From NCBI GenBank assembly GCA_035354275.1, contig DAOQAU010000025.1, forward strand, positions 1-22,626: DNA of 22,626 nt, given 5' to 3'. Numbering within the stretch: position 1 is the first letter of the stretch; every line of letters begins with the position of its first letter. Made by a program: the position numbers and the translations under genes. The notes below the pieces were generated by a model. That model was not told the origin of the DNA. It made no database searches and worked only from the letters and a program-made list of their open reading frames with translations. This stretch comes from DAOQAU01 sp035354275. GTDB lineage: Bacteria; Cyanobacteriota; Vampirovibrionia; Gastranaerophilales; Gastranaerophilaceae. This document shows, piece after piece, positions 7,845-16,869 of the stretch.

Positions 7845-8588
7845 ATGAAAGTTGCTATAATATCTGATATTCACGGAAATATGCAGGCTCTGGAATCAGT
7901 TTTGGCAGATATTAAGGCAGAAAAATGCGATAAAATATTTTGCTTGGGAGATCTTGCAATGGCAGGTCCTGAGCCTGTTAAGGCCGTTAAATTAATTAAA
8001 AAAATGGCAGAAGATGAAAATTTTTATTTAATTCAAGGCAATACAGATGAATTTATCGCAAATTATTCACCTGAACTTAAAGAAAAAATAGCCTCAAACT
8101 TCCCTGTAATGGCAGCAGCACTTGAAAATGACGTCAAAATTATGCCCGAAAAAGATATAAAATTTTTAAAAAATCTGCCTAAACAGCTGGAATTGAAAGT
8201 TGAAGAAACTAAAATCCTTTTGGTTCATGGTTCTCCGAGAAACAACGGCGAAAACATTTTCCCGGATTTGCCTATAGAAAAAGTCGAAGAAATGCTCAAA
8301 GGCGTTGATGCGGATCTTATTTTTTGCGGACACACACATATTCCTTGCGGATATCAAACAAATACAGAGCAAACAGTTGTCAACGACGGCTCTGTCGGTC
8401 GTCCGTTCACTTCTGAACCAAAAGCCTGTTACGTTATAGCCGAATTTAAAGACAAAAAATTTAATATTATGCATAAATTTATCGATTATGATAAGCAAAA
8501 AGCATCCGAAATCCTTGCCAAAAGACCCTTCAAAGGGAGCGAAAAACTGGCTCAAATGCTTATCAATCCTGAATTAAGACATATTTAA
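7845..8588 (+). CDS. Calcineurin-like metallophosphoesterase
   Basis: This is a 247-residue stand-alone phosphoesterase of the YfcE/MJ0936-like class, a predicted two-metal phosphodiesterase or phosphatase in the cytoplasm. Metal-binding motifs appear in order: D8 and H10 in SDIHGN, D36 in LGDLAMAGP, N66 in GNTDEF (the GNHD position), H128 in VHGSP, and H163/H165 in CGHTHIPCG. DGSVGRP at 181-187 is also typical. There is no signal peptide. The start at 7845 is set by the AAGGAG site; the frame is open further upstream, but that extension is translated repeat. The natural substrate cannot be told from sequence. It stands alone on its strand, divergent from ispG, with a promoter for the next gene just behind it. 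Confidence 0.9.
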   Translation: MKVAIISDIHGNMQALESVLADIKAEKCDKIFCLGDLAMAGPEPVKAVKLIKKMAEDENFYLIQGNTDEFIANYSPELKEKIASNFPVMAAALENDVKIMPEKDIKFLKNLPKQLELKVEETKILLVHGSPRNNGENIFPDLPIEKVEEMLKGVDADLIFCGHTHIPCGYQTNTEQTVVNDGSVGRPFTSEPKACYVIAEFKDKKFNIMHKFIDYDKQKASEILAKRPFKGSEKLAQMLINPELRHI

Positions 8589-8603
8589 CGAAATGTAATA
8601 AAT

Positions 8604-8631
8604 TTGTGTTATTTCGATAAAATTATATAAT
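8604..8631 (+). promoter_or_regulatory. Promoter of the MnmC2-like gene, leaderless spacing
   Basis: TTGTGT (8604-8609), a 16-base spacer, and a perfect TATAAT (8626-8631). The expected start of transcription at about 8638 coincides with the ATG, and no Shine-Dalgarno is present. A short inverted repeat CGAAAT/ATTTCG (8589-8594 and 8611-8616) straddles the -35 and could be an operator or remnant stem. Confidence 0.55.
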
Positions 8632-8637
8632 AGTAAT

Positions 8638-10014
8638 ATGTATGAATTATACCCATATTTCACTAATGACGGTTCTGTCGGGCTATTTAGCAGACAAGAC
8701 GACGACATATACCACTCTGCATACGGTGCTCTAAGCGAAAGCTGGCAGAAATTTATCCTGCCTGCGCACCTGCAAGAGTACCTGCTTAAGCATGACAGCG
8801 TTAAAATTCTTGACATATGCTACGGAATCGGCTATAACACAAAAACCGCGCTGCAAACTTTTTTAAATGTAAGCGAAAAAAAATATAAAAATAATTTAAA
8901 AAATAAAAAAGTTTTTTCAAAAAATTTTTCCCATCCTCACACTAGTATCGCAGCGATAGATACTGATAATATTTACAGAGAAGATTTCGAGCAAATTTAT
9001 ACTGACACCCCCTTATATAACGCAGAGATATATTCCGATAATATTTCGAGTGAGAATAAAACTGTAAGTGAAGAAAAAATTAGTAAAATTTTTATAGATG
9101 CCGTTGATACCGACAAAATTTTAATGCAAGTTTCTCCATTTATAACAAACGAAAATAAAAATTATTTTTTCTGTAACAAAAACAATTTTTATTTTGAAAA
9201 AAATTGCGAAAATAAATTTGAAAAAATTAAAAAAATAAAAAAAAATAAAAAATTAAAATTAGAAAAAAAATATAAAATCAAAAATGAAGTTTTAATTTTG
9301 ATTTTTCAGAAATTAATTCAAAATAACCCCGAATTTTTCGACAAAATTTTAACAAGTATTTTGTATCAAAAAAAGATATCTCCGTTTTTGTCTAAATTTA
9401 TGCTCAATTTTGCCCGTTTTTATCAAAATCAGGGGTATAATAATAACAAAAACTTGAATAATTCGACCTTTTTACATAATATATATTATAGGTATATATC
9501 TAAAAGTTATAAAAATGCAAAAAAATACGATAAAAACAACAAAATCACGTTAAACTTCCACCATTTTGATGCAAGAAAGTACGTAAAAACAACCAAAAAC
9601 ACCTATGACTTTATATTTCTGGATGCGTTTACACCTTCTAAATGTCCTTGCCTATGGGCTTTAGAGTTCTTTGAACAGCTTTATAGCAAATTAGAAGATG
9701 ACGGCATGATTTTGACTTACTCAAATTCTGCGGCGGTTAGAAATGCTTTTCTTAAAAGCGGATTTTTTGTCGGTAAAACTTTTGACAGTAAATTAAATAA
9801 ATTCATCGGTACGGTTGCTTCGAAAAATCCTGATCTTATAGAACATAAACTTAATGAACAGGATTTGGAGCTTATGAAGTCTAAAGCAGGTATATGCTAC
9901 AGGGATGAAAACCTCGCTTTTGATAATCATGTTATTCTTGCAAACAGAGATATGGAAATTGAAAGGAGCGAACTTAAATCAAGCTCGCAGGTTTTGAAAG
10001 GGACTAACCAATGA
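8638..10014 (+). CDS. MnmC2-like tRNA 5-methylaminomethyl-2-thiouridine methyltransferase with low-complexity insertions
   Basis: This is a SAM-dependent methyltransferase of the stand-alone DUF752 / Methyltransf_30 type, related to the MnmC2 half of E. coli MnmC, which makes the last methylation of the wobble uridine (nm5U to mnm5U). The N-terminus shows the family signature TNDGSVGLFS and YHSAYGALSESWQKFI (9-40). The SAM-binding motif is KILDICYGIGYNT (56-68). The catalytic region is HHFDARKYV (308-316) followed by FLDAFTPSKCPCLW (327-340), where D329 matches the MnmC catalytic aspartate, then TYSNSAAVRNA. Between SAM and catalytic motifs lie Lys/Asn-rich runs (about 78-100, 171-215 and 264-305), bringing the length to 458 against roughly 250-310 for plain relatives. 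It overlaps the FAD oxidoreductase gene by 4 bases. The substrate is inferred from family. Confidence 0.85.
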   Translation: MYELYPYFTNDGSVGLFSRQDDDIYHSAYGALSESWQKFILPAHLQEYLLKHDSVKILDICYGIGYNTKTALQTFLNVSEKKYKNNLKNKKVFSKNFSHPHTSIAAIDTDNIYREDFEQIYTDTPLYNAEIYSDNISSENKTVSEEKISKIFIDAVDTDKILMQVSPFITNENKNYFFCNKNNFYFEKNCENKFEKIKKIKKNKKLKLEKKYKIKNEVLILIFQKLIQNNPEFFDKILTSILYQKKISPFLSKFMLNFARFYQNQGYNNNKNLNNSTFLHNIYYRYISKSYKNAKKYDKNNKITLNFHHFDARKYVKTTKNTYDFIFLDAFTPSKCPCLWALEFFEQLYSKLEDDGMILTYSNSAAVRNAFLKSGFFVGKTFDSKLNKFIGTVASKNPDLIEHKLNEQDLELMKSKAGICYRDENLAFDNHVILANRDMEIERSELKSSSQVLKGTNQ

Positions 10015-11282
10015 CCTCAGATAAATATGATGTTATTATAGCAGGCGGCGGCACAGCAGGCTGTGCCGCCGCCTATACCTGTGCCAATCTCGGTTTAAAA
10101 ACCCTTTTAATCGAAAAGAATATTCATCTTGGCGGCACAATGACCTCAGGGCTTGTAATTCCTGCGATGAATTCATCGAAAAATCAAATCAATACTGATT
10201 TTTTTAATGCTTTGATTTCGGAATTAGCTGATTTAAAAGGTCAAATTACTTACGAAAATAATTCGGGTTGGTTCAATCCTGAACTTTGTAAAATCGCTCT
10301 TGACAGATTAATGTCAAAAAGCGGAGTAGAAGTGCTTTTCGACACTAGAATAATAGGCGTTAATGCTATAAATAGAAAAATTAACGGTGTTACAATTTCT
10401 TCAAATATGTTATCGGTATATATCGCGACGAGTAATGTTATAGACGCAACGGGAAATTGCGAAATTGGAAAAATTTTGGGCTGTAATTTTTTAGAAAATA
10501 AAAATGAATTTCAACCTGTTTCGCTTCGTTTTCAAATGAGCGGAATTGATTTAGATATTTTTGGTAAATGGCTATTAGACTTTGATAAAGACAAAACAGT
10601 TACATCAATGCACGTTATAGACGGGCAGGTGCATTTGTCAACAGCTTACACATGGGATAAGGATAAAAACTGGGCTCTAAAGCCTATTTTTGAAGATGCT
10701 GTGACAAAAAATGTGTTAAAAGACACTGATAGAAGCTATTTTCAAGTGTTTTCAATCCCTAATATGCCAAATTCATTGGCTTTTAACTGCCCAAGAGTTT
10801 ATTTTGACAAAGAAATTAACCCTCTAGACAATGTTAATATATCAAAAGCCTTAATAGTTGGGCGTGAGAGCATAATAAGGATAGCCGATTTTTGCAAGAT
10901 TTACTTCCCCGGATTTGAAAAAAGTTATATTTCAAACATTGCAGATGCACTGGGAGTACGCGTTTCCAGACGTATTAAAGGCAAATATGTTTATACGGTT
11001 GATGATTTAAAATCGGGTAAGAAATTTAAAAATCCTGTCTTAATATCGAATTATCCGATTGATGTTCACTCGAACAAAGACGGCAAATCAATTTTAGAAA
11101 AGACAGAAAAAGAATATCAACTGCCTGTTGAAGCCCTTATATCAGCTGATTATGACAATTTTTTCGTTGCAGGAAGGTGTTTAAGTGCAGATTTCTTCGC
11201 TCAAGCTGCTTTGAGAATTCAGCCAAGCTGTTTTTCTATGGGAGAAGGCTTAGCCAAACATATTGCCTCTGTGGTTAATTAA
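10011..11282 (+). CDS. FAD-dependent oxidoreductase (FAD_oxidored type)
   Basis: This 423-residue flavoprotein has an N-terminal Rossmann dinucleotide fold, VIIAGGGTAGCAAAY (8-22), with E35 for the ribose of FAD and LGGTMTSGLVIP (40-51). The middle part has DATGNCEIGKILGC and a segment like family proteins (QPVSLRFQMSGID). The C-terminal part has RVSRRIKGKYVYTVDDL, YPIDVHS, then FVAGRCLSADFFAQAALRIQPSC. This pattern fits the FAD_oxidored family (PF12831) rather than the DAO family of MnmC1. The reaction is not predictable from the family. The ATGA overlap with the MnmC2-like gene implies coupled translation and possibly a shared pathway, perhaps removal of a carboxymethyl group before methylation; that is inference. 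No signal peptide, so cytoplasmic. Confidence 0.8.
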   Translation: MTSDKYDVIIAGGGTAGCAAAYTCANLGLKTLLIEKNIHLGGTMTSGLVIPAMNSSKNQINTDFFNALISELADLKGQITYENNSGWFNPELCKIALDRLMSKSGVEVLFDTRIIGVNAINRKINGVTISSNMLSVYIATSNVIDATGNCEIGKILGCNFLENKNEFQPVSLRFQMSGIDLDIFGKWLLDFDKDKTVTSMHVIDGQVHLSTAYTWDKDKNWALKPIFEDAVTKNVLKDTDRSYFQVFSIPNMPNSLAFNCPRVYFDKEINPLDNVNISKALIVGRESIIRIADFCKIYFPGFEKSYISNIADALGVRVSRRIKGKYVYTVDDLKSGKKFKNPVLISNYPIDVHSNKDGKSILEKTEKEYQLPVEALISADYDNFFVAGRCLSADFFAQAALRIQPSCFSMGEGLAKHIASVVN

Positions 11283-11329
11283 TTTTTTTATCCTTTATTA
11301 TACACTAACCTCTGTAGAAGGAGGGTGTT

Positions 11330-11908
11330 ATGGGTGATAAAAAACTTGACGGTACAAGGACTCAACAATGCCTTATAAACGCCTTTGCGGGAGAGTCACA
11401 GGCAAGAAACAGATATACTTACTTTGCTTCTGTTGCCAAAAAAGCAGGTTATGAACAAATTTGCGCACTTTTTTTAGAAACTGCCGATAACGAAAAAGAA
11501 CACGCCAAACTTTTTTACAAATATTTGGGAAGCGGCGTTTTTAATGTTCATGCCGATTATCCTGTTCATTTGGGAACCTCTTTGGAAAATCTTAAGCACG
11601 CGGCAGCAGGTGAACATGATGAATGGTCAAATCTTTACTTAAATGCTTCAAAAATTGCCCAAGAAGAAGGATTTTATGATGTGGCGGAAACATTTAAACA
11701 TGTTTGTATAGTTGAAAAACATCATGAAGCAAGATTTTTGGAGCTTGCTAAAAACATTGAAGAAAATACGGTCTTTAAAAAGTTGTCCGAAGTTAACTGG
11801 AAATGCAGAAATTGCGGATTTATTATAAAAGGAGCAGATGCACCGCTAATTTGTCCAACTTGTTTTCACCCTCAAGCATACTTTGAATTACTCTGTGATA
11901 ACTTTTAA
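11330..11908 (+). CDS. rbr: Rubrerythrin
   Basis: This is a cytoplasmic non-haem iron peroxidase that reduces hydrogen peroxide in anaerobes and microaerophiles. The 192 residues have the classic order: an erythrin-like four-helix di-iron domain (about 8-145) with ligands E22 (FAGESQARNRY), E55 and H58 (DNEKEHAK), E95 (GEHDEW), and E129 and H132 (EKHHEARF), then a rubredoxin domain with C159/C162 (CRNC) and C175/C178 (CPTC). An unusually strong AAGGAGG site (11318-11324) sits 5 bases before the ATG. A -10-like TTATAC at 11298-11303 in the 47-base gap suggests its own promoter, without a clear -35. It is followed by an AT stem and then the asmA-like gene. Confidence 0.97.
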   Translation: MGDKKLDGTRTQQCLINAFAGESQARNRYTYFASVAKKAGYEQICALFLETADNEKEHAKLFYKYLGSGVFNVHADYPVHLGTSLENLKHAAAGEHDEWSNLYLNASKIAQEEGFYDVAETFKHVCIVEKHHEARFLELAKNIEENTVFKKLSEVNWKCRNCGFIIKGADAPLICPTCFHPQAYFELLCDNF

Positions 11909-11922
11909 TGCTTAACATATTG

Positions 11923-11943
11923 ATAAAAACCGACTGTTTTTAT
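11923..11943 (+). terminator. Weak AT-rich hairpin after rubrerythrin
   Basis: A perfect 8-bp stem, ATAAAAAC / GTTTTTAT, with the 5-base loop CGACT, ends in T-rich sequence 14 bases after the rubrerythrin stop. It is low in GC, so it is only a possible terminator. Confidence 0.35.
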
Positions 11944-11965
11944 TTATTAATTTTACCTTTGATAA

Positions 11966-11971
11966 TATAAT
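11966..11971 (+). promoter_or_regulatory. -10 element of the asmA-like operon, near-leaderless spacing
   Basis: A perfect TATAAT ends 7 bases before ATG 11979, predicting a message with a leader of 0-1 base. There is no Shine-Dalgarno. The -35 position (11943-11948, TTTATT) is poor. Confidence 0.45.
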
Positions 11972-11978
11972 TATATGA

Positions 11979-14900
11979 ATGAATGCAAGACTTAAAACAT
12001 TATTATATTTATTTTCTTTTGTAATTATTTATGCCTTTTATTATTGGGGACTTCCAGCCCTTATAAATATTAAACATAATATATTTGTGCTGGAAAATAT
12101 TGTAAATAAAGAATTGGGCATACAAATTAAATTTAAAAATCCGCAGTTAAAAATGGGGCTTGTGCCTTCAGTGTGGATCAATGCGGACGAATTTAACGTT
12201 TTAGATGCAAATACTTCGCCGCTCACAGTTAAAAATCCGAAATTAAAAATACGACTTTTCCCGTTAGTAATAGGTAAAATTCAACCGTCATACTTTTCAT
12301 GCGACAAGCTTGATTTGAATATTAAAGTCGATAAACATCTTCGGCTTTATTTGGGAAATATTCTTTTTATTGAAAAGGCAAATCCTAAACTTTCGTTTGA
12401 GGACATGCAAACTTATATTCAGGAATATAATATATTCTTAAATGACGAATTCCAAGGCAAAAACATTCTTTTCAGTGGCGATTATTTTAATTTATATAAT
12501 TTTAATTCAAAAAAGAACATTAAATTATCCACAAATTCAAAGATAAAAGTAAATAATAAAACCTCTGTAATTGACATTGACCTGGATTTTAAACTTCCTT
12601 TCAAAAAAAGTTTTGAAACAAAAGATGTTGTTTTTGACGGTACTGTAACCAACCTTGATTTAGGCATTTTTGCACCATACATTAAAAAATTCACAAAAGA
12701 AAGAATTTTAAATACTCAAGGATTAATAAACATAGAAACTAAAACAAAAATTTTAGACTCCTCTAAAAAAAGAATAAACTCCTTAATTAGTATTCAAGGC
12801 TTAAAAATAATAGAAAAGGATAAACCTTCATCAATTATTTTTGACAAAAAACTTGATTTGACAGCTATTTTGGATGTTTCAAGAGGGCTATTAAACATAA
12901 ACAAATTCAAAATTAAATCCGATAAAATAGATACCGAAATTTTTGGTGAAATTCAAAGAATTAATGCTCAAAACCCCACCCTAAATCTTAATATAATTGT
13001 TGAAAAATCAAGAATTGAAGATTTAATATCACTTATACCAACAGATTTTAACATCAAAGAAGTAAACCTTTATGCATTGAAAAAATACGGGTATTATTCT
13101 GATATTCAAGGCAATTTATCAATAAGAGGGCGGGCGGACAGACCAAATTTAAAAGGAAAAATCATCTCCACAAATGCTTATGTAATAAAGCCATTACCGC
13201 TTCATATCCCTAAAGCAATAGTCAGCCTTGACTTTTTAGGTGAAAAATTCTTTTTAGATGTTTTTGTACCATGTGAAAAAGCAGAACATGTTAGCGTTAA
13301 GGGCGATATTTATTTATATGATGATAAAAAAACTTATTTGGACATTACAAGTACAAAAAATGTTAATTTGAAAACAGCGCAAATTGTCCTAAACCCAATA
13401 CACGAAATTTTTCAATTTGACCTTGGACCGCTTCCTGTTATGGATTTACACGGATTTGGCAACATAAATTTAAAAACAGCCGGAACAAAAGCAAATCCGA
13501 GCTTGTTTGGCGTTTTTAACTTTAGAGACGCGAGCGTTAAAATTAACGGACTTGAAATGCTTTTGACAAATGCAAACGGCAAACTTGAATTCAAAAATGC
13601 CAATACTTATTTTGAAACAAGTCAAGCATATTTAAACAATAAACCTGCTAAAGTCAAAGGTACATGTACATTATCTGGCGAGCTTGATTACAGCGCAGTT
13701 GCCAACGGTCAAGATTTGGGCGATTTAATCTATATTCTAAAAAATTCTCCCATTCTTGGCGATATGCAAAAACAGGTTTCTCAGCTTCAAAATGGAAAAG
13801 GCAAAATTGATTTTACCTTAAAATTATCCGGTAAAGTTAAGTCGATTAATGATTTCAAATTAGGAAAAAACGTTTTTGTACAAGGTACCATCAAGTTATT
13901 TGGCAATAACGCCAGCATCCAGGGACTTTCTCTTCAGGTTAAAAGTATTTTAGGAACTATTAAATATAAAAACACAGATTTAGAAGTTGATTTGTTATCA
14001 AATTTAAATAAATCGAAGGTTAAAATCGAAGGTAAAATTGATGATAACAACGCAAAACTGAATTTTAAGTCGGATAAGCTTTACATCTCAGATATTATTG
14101 ATGTTTTGCCCTCTTTAAGTTTTGATAATTTTAAATATATAAGTACAAATTCAAACAATTACATTAACCTGAAAGCGTCTTATTTCGGGCCTGTAAATAA
14201 AATTGATACCGACAAAATTTCTATTTACGGTAAAACTAAAATAAATAATGTTAAGTTTACATACCTACCGCAAAATTTGCCTGTAAATCTTTATAGCGGA
14301 GTTTTTGAAATTAAAGGAAACACTATAAATTTATATAAAATTAACACCACCCTTGATTCTGTTCCTCTTTTGGTTGACGGAACAATATATAATATTTTCA
14401 AAAATCCGAATTTTAACATTTATGTTAACTCCAGACCAAATCAAACCTTTATTGACAAATACATAAATACAAAAGCAATTTATCCGGTAAAAATTAAAGG
14501 CGACATTACATTTTCCTCAAAAATTCAAGGCACCAAAAAGCTTTTTTCAACAAAATCAGAAATAAATCTCCAAGACGGGGCAAATATTTATTACATGGGC
14601 TCTGCATTGGGTGATTCACAAACGCCGATTAAAATCTTCTTAAATGCGGATATTGCACCGACTTATATTAATATAAATAATTTTCAATACGATAAACTTA
14701 TTTCGTCACAAAATGGTAAAGAATTCGTTCAAAATCAGCTTTCGGCAAAAGGTTTAGTTGATTTCAACAGAAGTAAAAAAATCCTTCTTGAAAATTTTTA
14801 TGTTAAAACCTCTAATCCGACCGATGCAAAAATATTCAACATGATTTTTAGAAAACCCTTAATAAAACAAGGTCAATTTACATCCGACATTGCTATTAAC

Positions 14901-16100
14901 GGTGACCTATCAAGGCCAAGAATGATTGGAGACCTTGATTTTACAGGCATAGACATTCCTCTTTTGGATACAACCGTCAAGGACATTTCACTTGATTTTT
15001 TCAATGAATACATCAGTATAAAAGCAATCGGTGAAATTTTCTCAAATAAAATTCTGCTTGAATCAACCATGAAAAATAAACTTGAAGTACCTTATACTTT
15101 CAATGAAATTAACGTAACTACCGATAAACTTGATATAAACGCTATTGCAAAAAGTATTTCTAATCTTCAAATAGAAAGTGATAAGCATAAAATAACAAAT
15201 GAGAACCAAAGCATAGATTTATCAAATCTGATAATAAATAATGCGCAGCTTAAAGCAACAAACGTGCTTGTAAAAAATGTTCAGGCAAGCAACTTAATTG
15301 CTAAAATGTCTTTAGATGAAAAAATGCTTTTCAGCCTTGATGAGTTTAGTTTTGATTTAGGCGAAGGTAAAGTTAAAGGTAATTTTAACTATAATCTGCT
15401 TAACTCAAAATCAAAGTTGAACTTAAATTTTTTAAACGTTAATGCAAACCAAGTGGCAGAATCACTTTTTGATTTATCTAATCAAATTTACGGAAAACTT
15501 AAAGGCGAAGCTGAAATAATGTGCAATGCAAAGTCAGAAAAACTTTGTATGGAAACTATATCAGGTCAGGGCTGGTTTGAAGTCGCAAACGGCAAAATGC
15601 CGAAATTAGGCTCTCTCGAATATCTTTTAAGGGCTTCAAATGTTGTTAAAAGCGGTATTACAGGACTTTCTATCAATAATATAATTGATTTGCTCACTCC
15701 TCTTAAAACCGGACATTTCGATAACATCAACGGCAATTTTGATATTGATTCGGGCTTCGCAAAAACCATTCAAATTTATTCGAAAGGAAAAGATTTAAGT
15801 TTGTATTTAACAGGCACTTATAACTTTTCGACTTTAATTGCCGATATGAATATTTTCGGAAAACTTTCTAAAAAAATATCAACTGTATTGGGGCCTGTAG
15901 GTAATGCGTCTCTAAACTCTGTGTTTAATGCTATTCCCGGAATAAGTATTGACGAAGCAAAACAATCCAAACTATATAGTGAAATGATAAAAATACCTGA
16001 TTTTGAACTTAATGATGAACTATACAGAATATTCACGGTTAAAATTTACGGTGATATAAATGGCGAAAACTATGTTCAAAGCTTCAAATGGGTTGAATAA
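11979..16100 (+). CDS. AsmA-like / TamB-type giant envelope protein
   Basis: The 1373-residue protein is anchored by one N-terminal membrane helix (about 7-27) and otherwise lies in the periplasm. The region after the anchor (VNKELGIQIKFKNPQLKMG, then LKIRLFPLVIG) fits an AsmA N-terminal domain. The long middle is repeated beta-strand sequence with recurring D-L-x-I-x-G-x motifs. The end (about 1195-1320, GQGWFEVANGKMPKLGSL and the following SNVVKSGITGLSINNIIDLL) is an AsmA_2-like C-terminal domain. Such proteins (AsmA, TamB, YhdP) form hydrophobic grooves that carry phospholipids between inner and outer membrane, which implies a diderm cell. It is the first gene of a tight operon with tatD, tlyA and a fumarase. 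The 11979 ATG is the only start in frame with the signal anchor; the ATG at 11975 hits a stop within seven codons. Confidence 0.88.
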   Translation: MNARLKTLLYLFSFVIIYAFYYWGLPALINIKHNIFVLENIVNKELGIQIKFKNPQLKMGLVPSVWINADEFNVLDANTSPLTVKNPKLKIRLFPLVIGKIQPSYFSCDKLDLNIKVDKHLRLYLGNILFIEKANPKLSFEDMQTYIQEYNIFLNDEFQGKNILFSGDYFNLYNFNSKKNIKLSTNSKIKVNNKTSVIDIDLDFKLPFKKSFETKDVVFDGTVTNLDLGIFAPYIKKFTKERILNTQGLINIETKTKILDSSKKRINSLISIQGLKIIEKDKPSSIIFDKKLDLTAILDVSRGLLNINKFKIKSDKIDTEIFGEIQRINAQNPTLNLNIIVEKSRIEDLISLIPTDFNIKEVNLYALKKYGYYSDIQGNLSIRGRADRPNLKGKIISTNAYVIKPLPLHIPKAIVSLDFLGEKFFLDVFVPCEKAEHVSVKGDIYLYDDKKTYLDITSTKNVNLKTAQIVLNPIHEIFQFDLGPLPVMDLHGFGNINLKTAGTKANPSLFGVFNFRDASVKINGLEMLLTNANGKLEFKNANTYFETSQAYLNNKPAKVKGTCTLSGELDYSAVANGQDLGDLIYILKNSPILGDMQKQVSQLQNGKGKIDFTLKLSGKVKSINDFKLGKNVFVQGTIKLFGNNASIQGLSLQVKSILGTIKYKNTDLEVDLLSNLNKSKVKIEGKIDDNNAKLNFKSDKLYISDIIDVLPSLSFDNFKYISTNSNNYINLKASYFGPVNKIDTDKISIYGKTKINNVKFTYLPQNLPVNLYSGVFEIKGNTINLYKINTTLDSVPLLVDGTIYNIFKNPNFNIYVNSRPNQTFIDKYINTKAIYPVKIKGDITFSSKIQGTKKLFSTKSEINLQDGANIYYMGSALGDSQTPIKIFLNADIAPTYININNFQYDKLISSQNGKEFVQNQLSAKGLVDFNRSKKILLENFYVKTSNPTDAKIFNMIFRKPLIKQGQFTSDIAINGDLSRPRMIGDLDFTGIDIPLLDTTVKDISLDFFNEYISIKAIGEIFSNKILLESTMKNKLEVPYTFNEINVTTDKLDINAIAKSISNLQIESDKHKITNENQSIDLSNLIINNAQLKATNVLVKNVQASNLIAKMSLDEKMLFSLDEFSFDLGEGKVKGNFNYNLLNSKSKLNLNFLNVNANQVAESLFDLSNQIYGKLKGEAEIMCNAKSEKLCMETISGQGWFEVANGKMPKLGSLEYLLRASNVVKSGITGLSINNIIDLLTPLKTGHFDNINGNFDIDSGFAKTIQIYSKGKDLSLYLTGTYNFSTLIADMNIFGKLSKKISTVLGPVGNASLNSVFNAIPGISIDEAKQSKLYSEMIKIPDFELNDELYRIFTVKIYGDINGENYVQSFKWVE

Positions 16101-16101
16101 A

Positions 16102-16869
16102 ATGGAAAATTTTATTATTGACACACACTCTCACATAGACATGCAGGATTTTGAAAATATCAATGAAATAATTCAAAACGCCAAAAACTCAGGAGTTAAT
16201 AAAATAATAGTTCCCTCTGTTGACAGGAGTTCTTTTAAAAATGTTCTCGAACTGGCGCAAAGTTATGAAAATGTTTACTGTGCTTTGGGAATCCACCCGA
16301 GTGAAGCTCAAAATGCTGCGGATAAAGATTTTGAAGAAATTTTAAAACTCGGAAAAGAAAAAAAAATTGTCGCAATAGGTGAATGCGGGCTTGATTATTA
16401 CTGGAGTAAAGATTTTATTGACCAACAAAAAATCATTTTTATAAAACAAATTGATATTGCTAATCAATTAAAAAAGACTCTTATCGTTCACGACAGGGAC
16501 GCCCACAAAGATACTTTCGATATTTTAACGGCTAATATCAAAGATATAAATGTAGTTATGCACTGTTTTTCCGGAAGTTATGAATTTGCAAAAGAGTGTG
16601 TTAAAAAAGATTTTTATATCGGAATCGGCGGTGTTGTAACTTTTAAAAATGCAAAAAAACTTCATGAAATTGCAAAAAATATTCCTTTGGATTATATTTT
16701 ACTTGAAACCGATGCTCCTTATTTAACACCGGTGCCATTTAGAGGAAAACGAAATGAACCTGCTTATACAAAATTTGTTGCAGAAAAAATCGCAGAAATA
16801 CGAGGAATATCAACAGACGATGTGATAAAAATAACGACCTCAAATGCAAGAAAGGTTTTTGGAATTTGA
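16102..16869 (+). CDS. tatD: TatD family metal-dependent hydrolase
   Basis: This is a cytoplasmic TIM-barrel amidohydrolase-superfamily enzyme; relatives act as 3'-5' exonucleases or DNases, and some as D-aminoacyl-tRNA deacylases. The 255 residues are typical. Metal ligands are visible: H9 and H11 (DTHSHIDM), E94 (AIGECGLDYYW), H130 (VHDRDAH), H154 (MHCFSGS) and D204 (LETDAPYLTPVPFRGKRNEP). I start it at ATG 16102, one base after the asmA stop, because family proteins begin only a few residues before DxHxH; an in-frame ATG at 16060 would add 14 atypical residues inside asmA. The stop overlaps the tlyA start by 4 bases (TTGA). The specific nucleic-acid substrate is unknown. Confidence 0.92.
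   Translation: MENFIIDTHSHIDMQDFENINEIIQNAKNSGVNKIIVPSVDRSSFKNVLELAQSYENVYCALGIHPSEAQNAADKDFEEILKLGKEKKIVAIGECGLDYYWSKDFIDQQKIIFIKQIDIANQLKKTLIVHDRDAHKDTFDILTANIKDINVVMHCFSGSYEFAKECVKKDFYIGIGGVVTFKNAKKLHEIAKNIPLDYILLETDAPYLTPVPFRGKRNEPAYTKFVAEKIAEIRGISTDDVIKITTSNARKVFGI

Noticed and set aside
8166..8555. Reverse-strand open frame of 129 codons
   Set aside because: It is antisense to the conserved metallophosphoesterase core and its translation looks like no known protein.
8574..8816. Reverse-strand open frame of 80 codons
   Set aside because: It is antisense to the conserved start of the MnmC2-like gene and shows no motif or ribosome site.
8868..9552. Pseudogene or frameshift in the MnmC2-like gene
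   Set aside because: Despite the A runs, the frame is continuous and the N- and C-terminal conserved motifs are in the same frame, so it reads as one intact protein with insertions.
16060..16101. Earlier ATG for tatD
   Set aside because: It adds 14 residues inside the asmA-like gene, whereas family proteins begin just before DTHSH.
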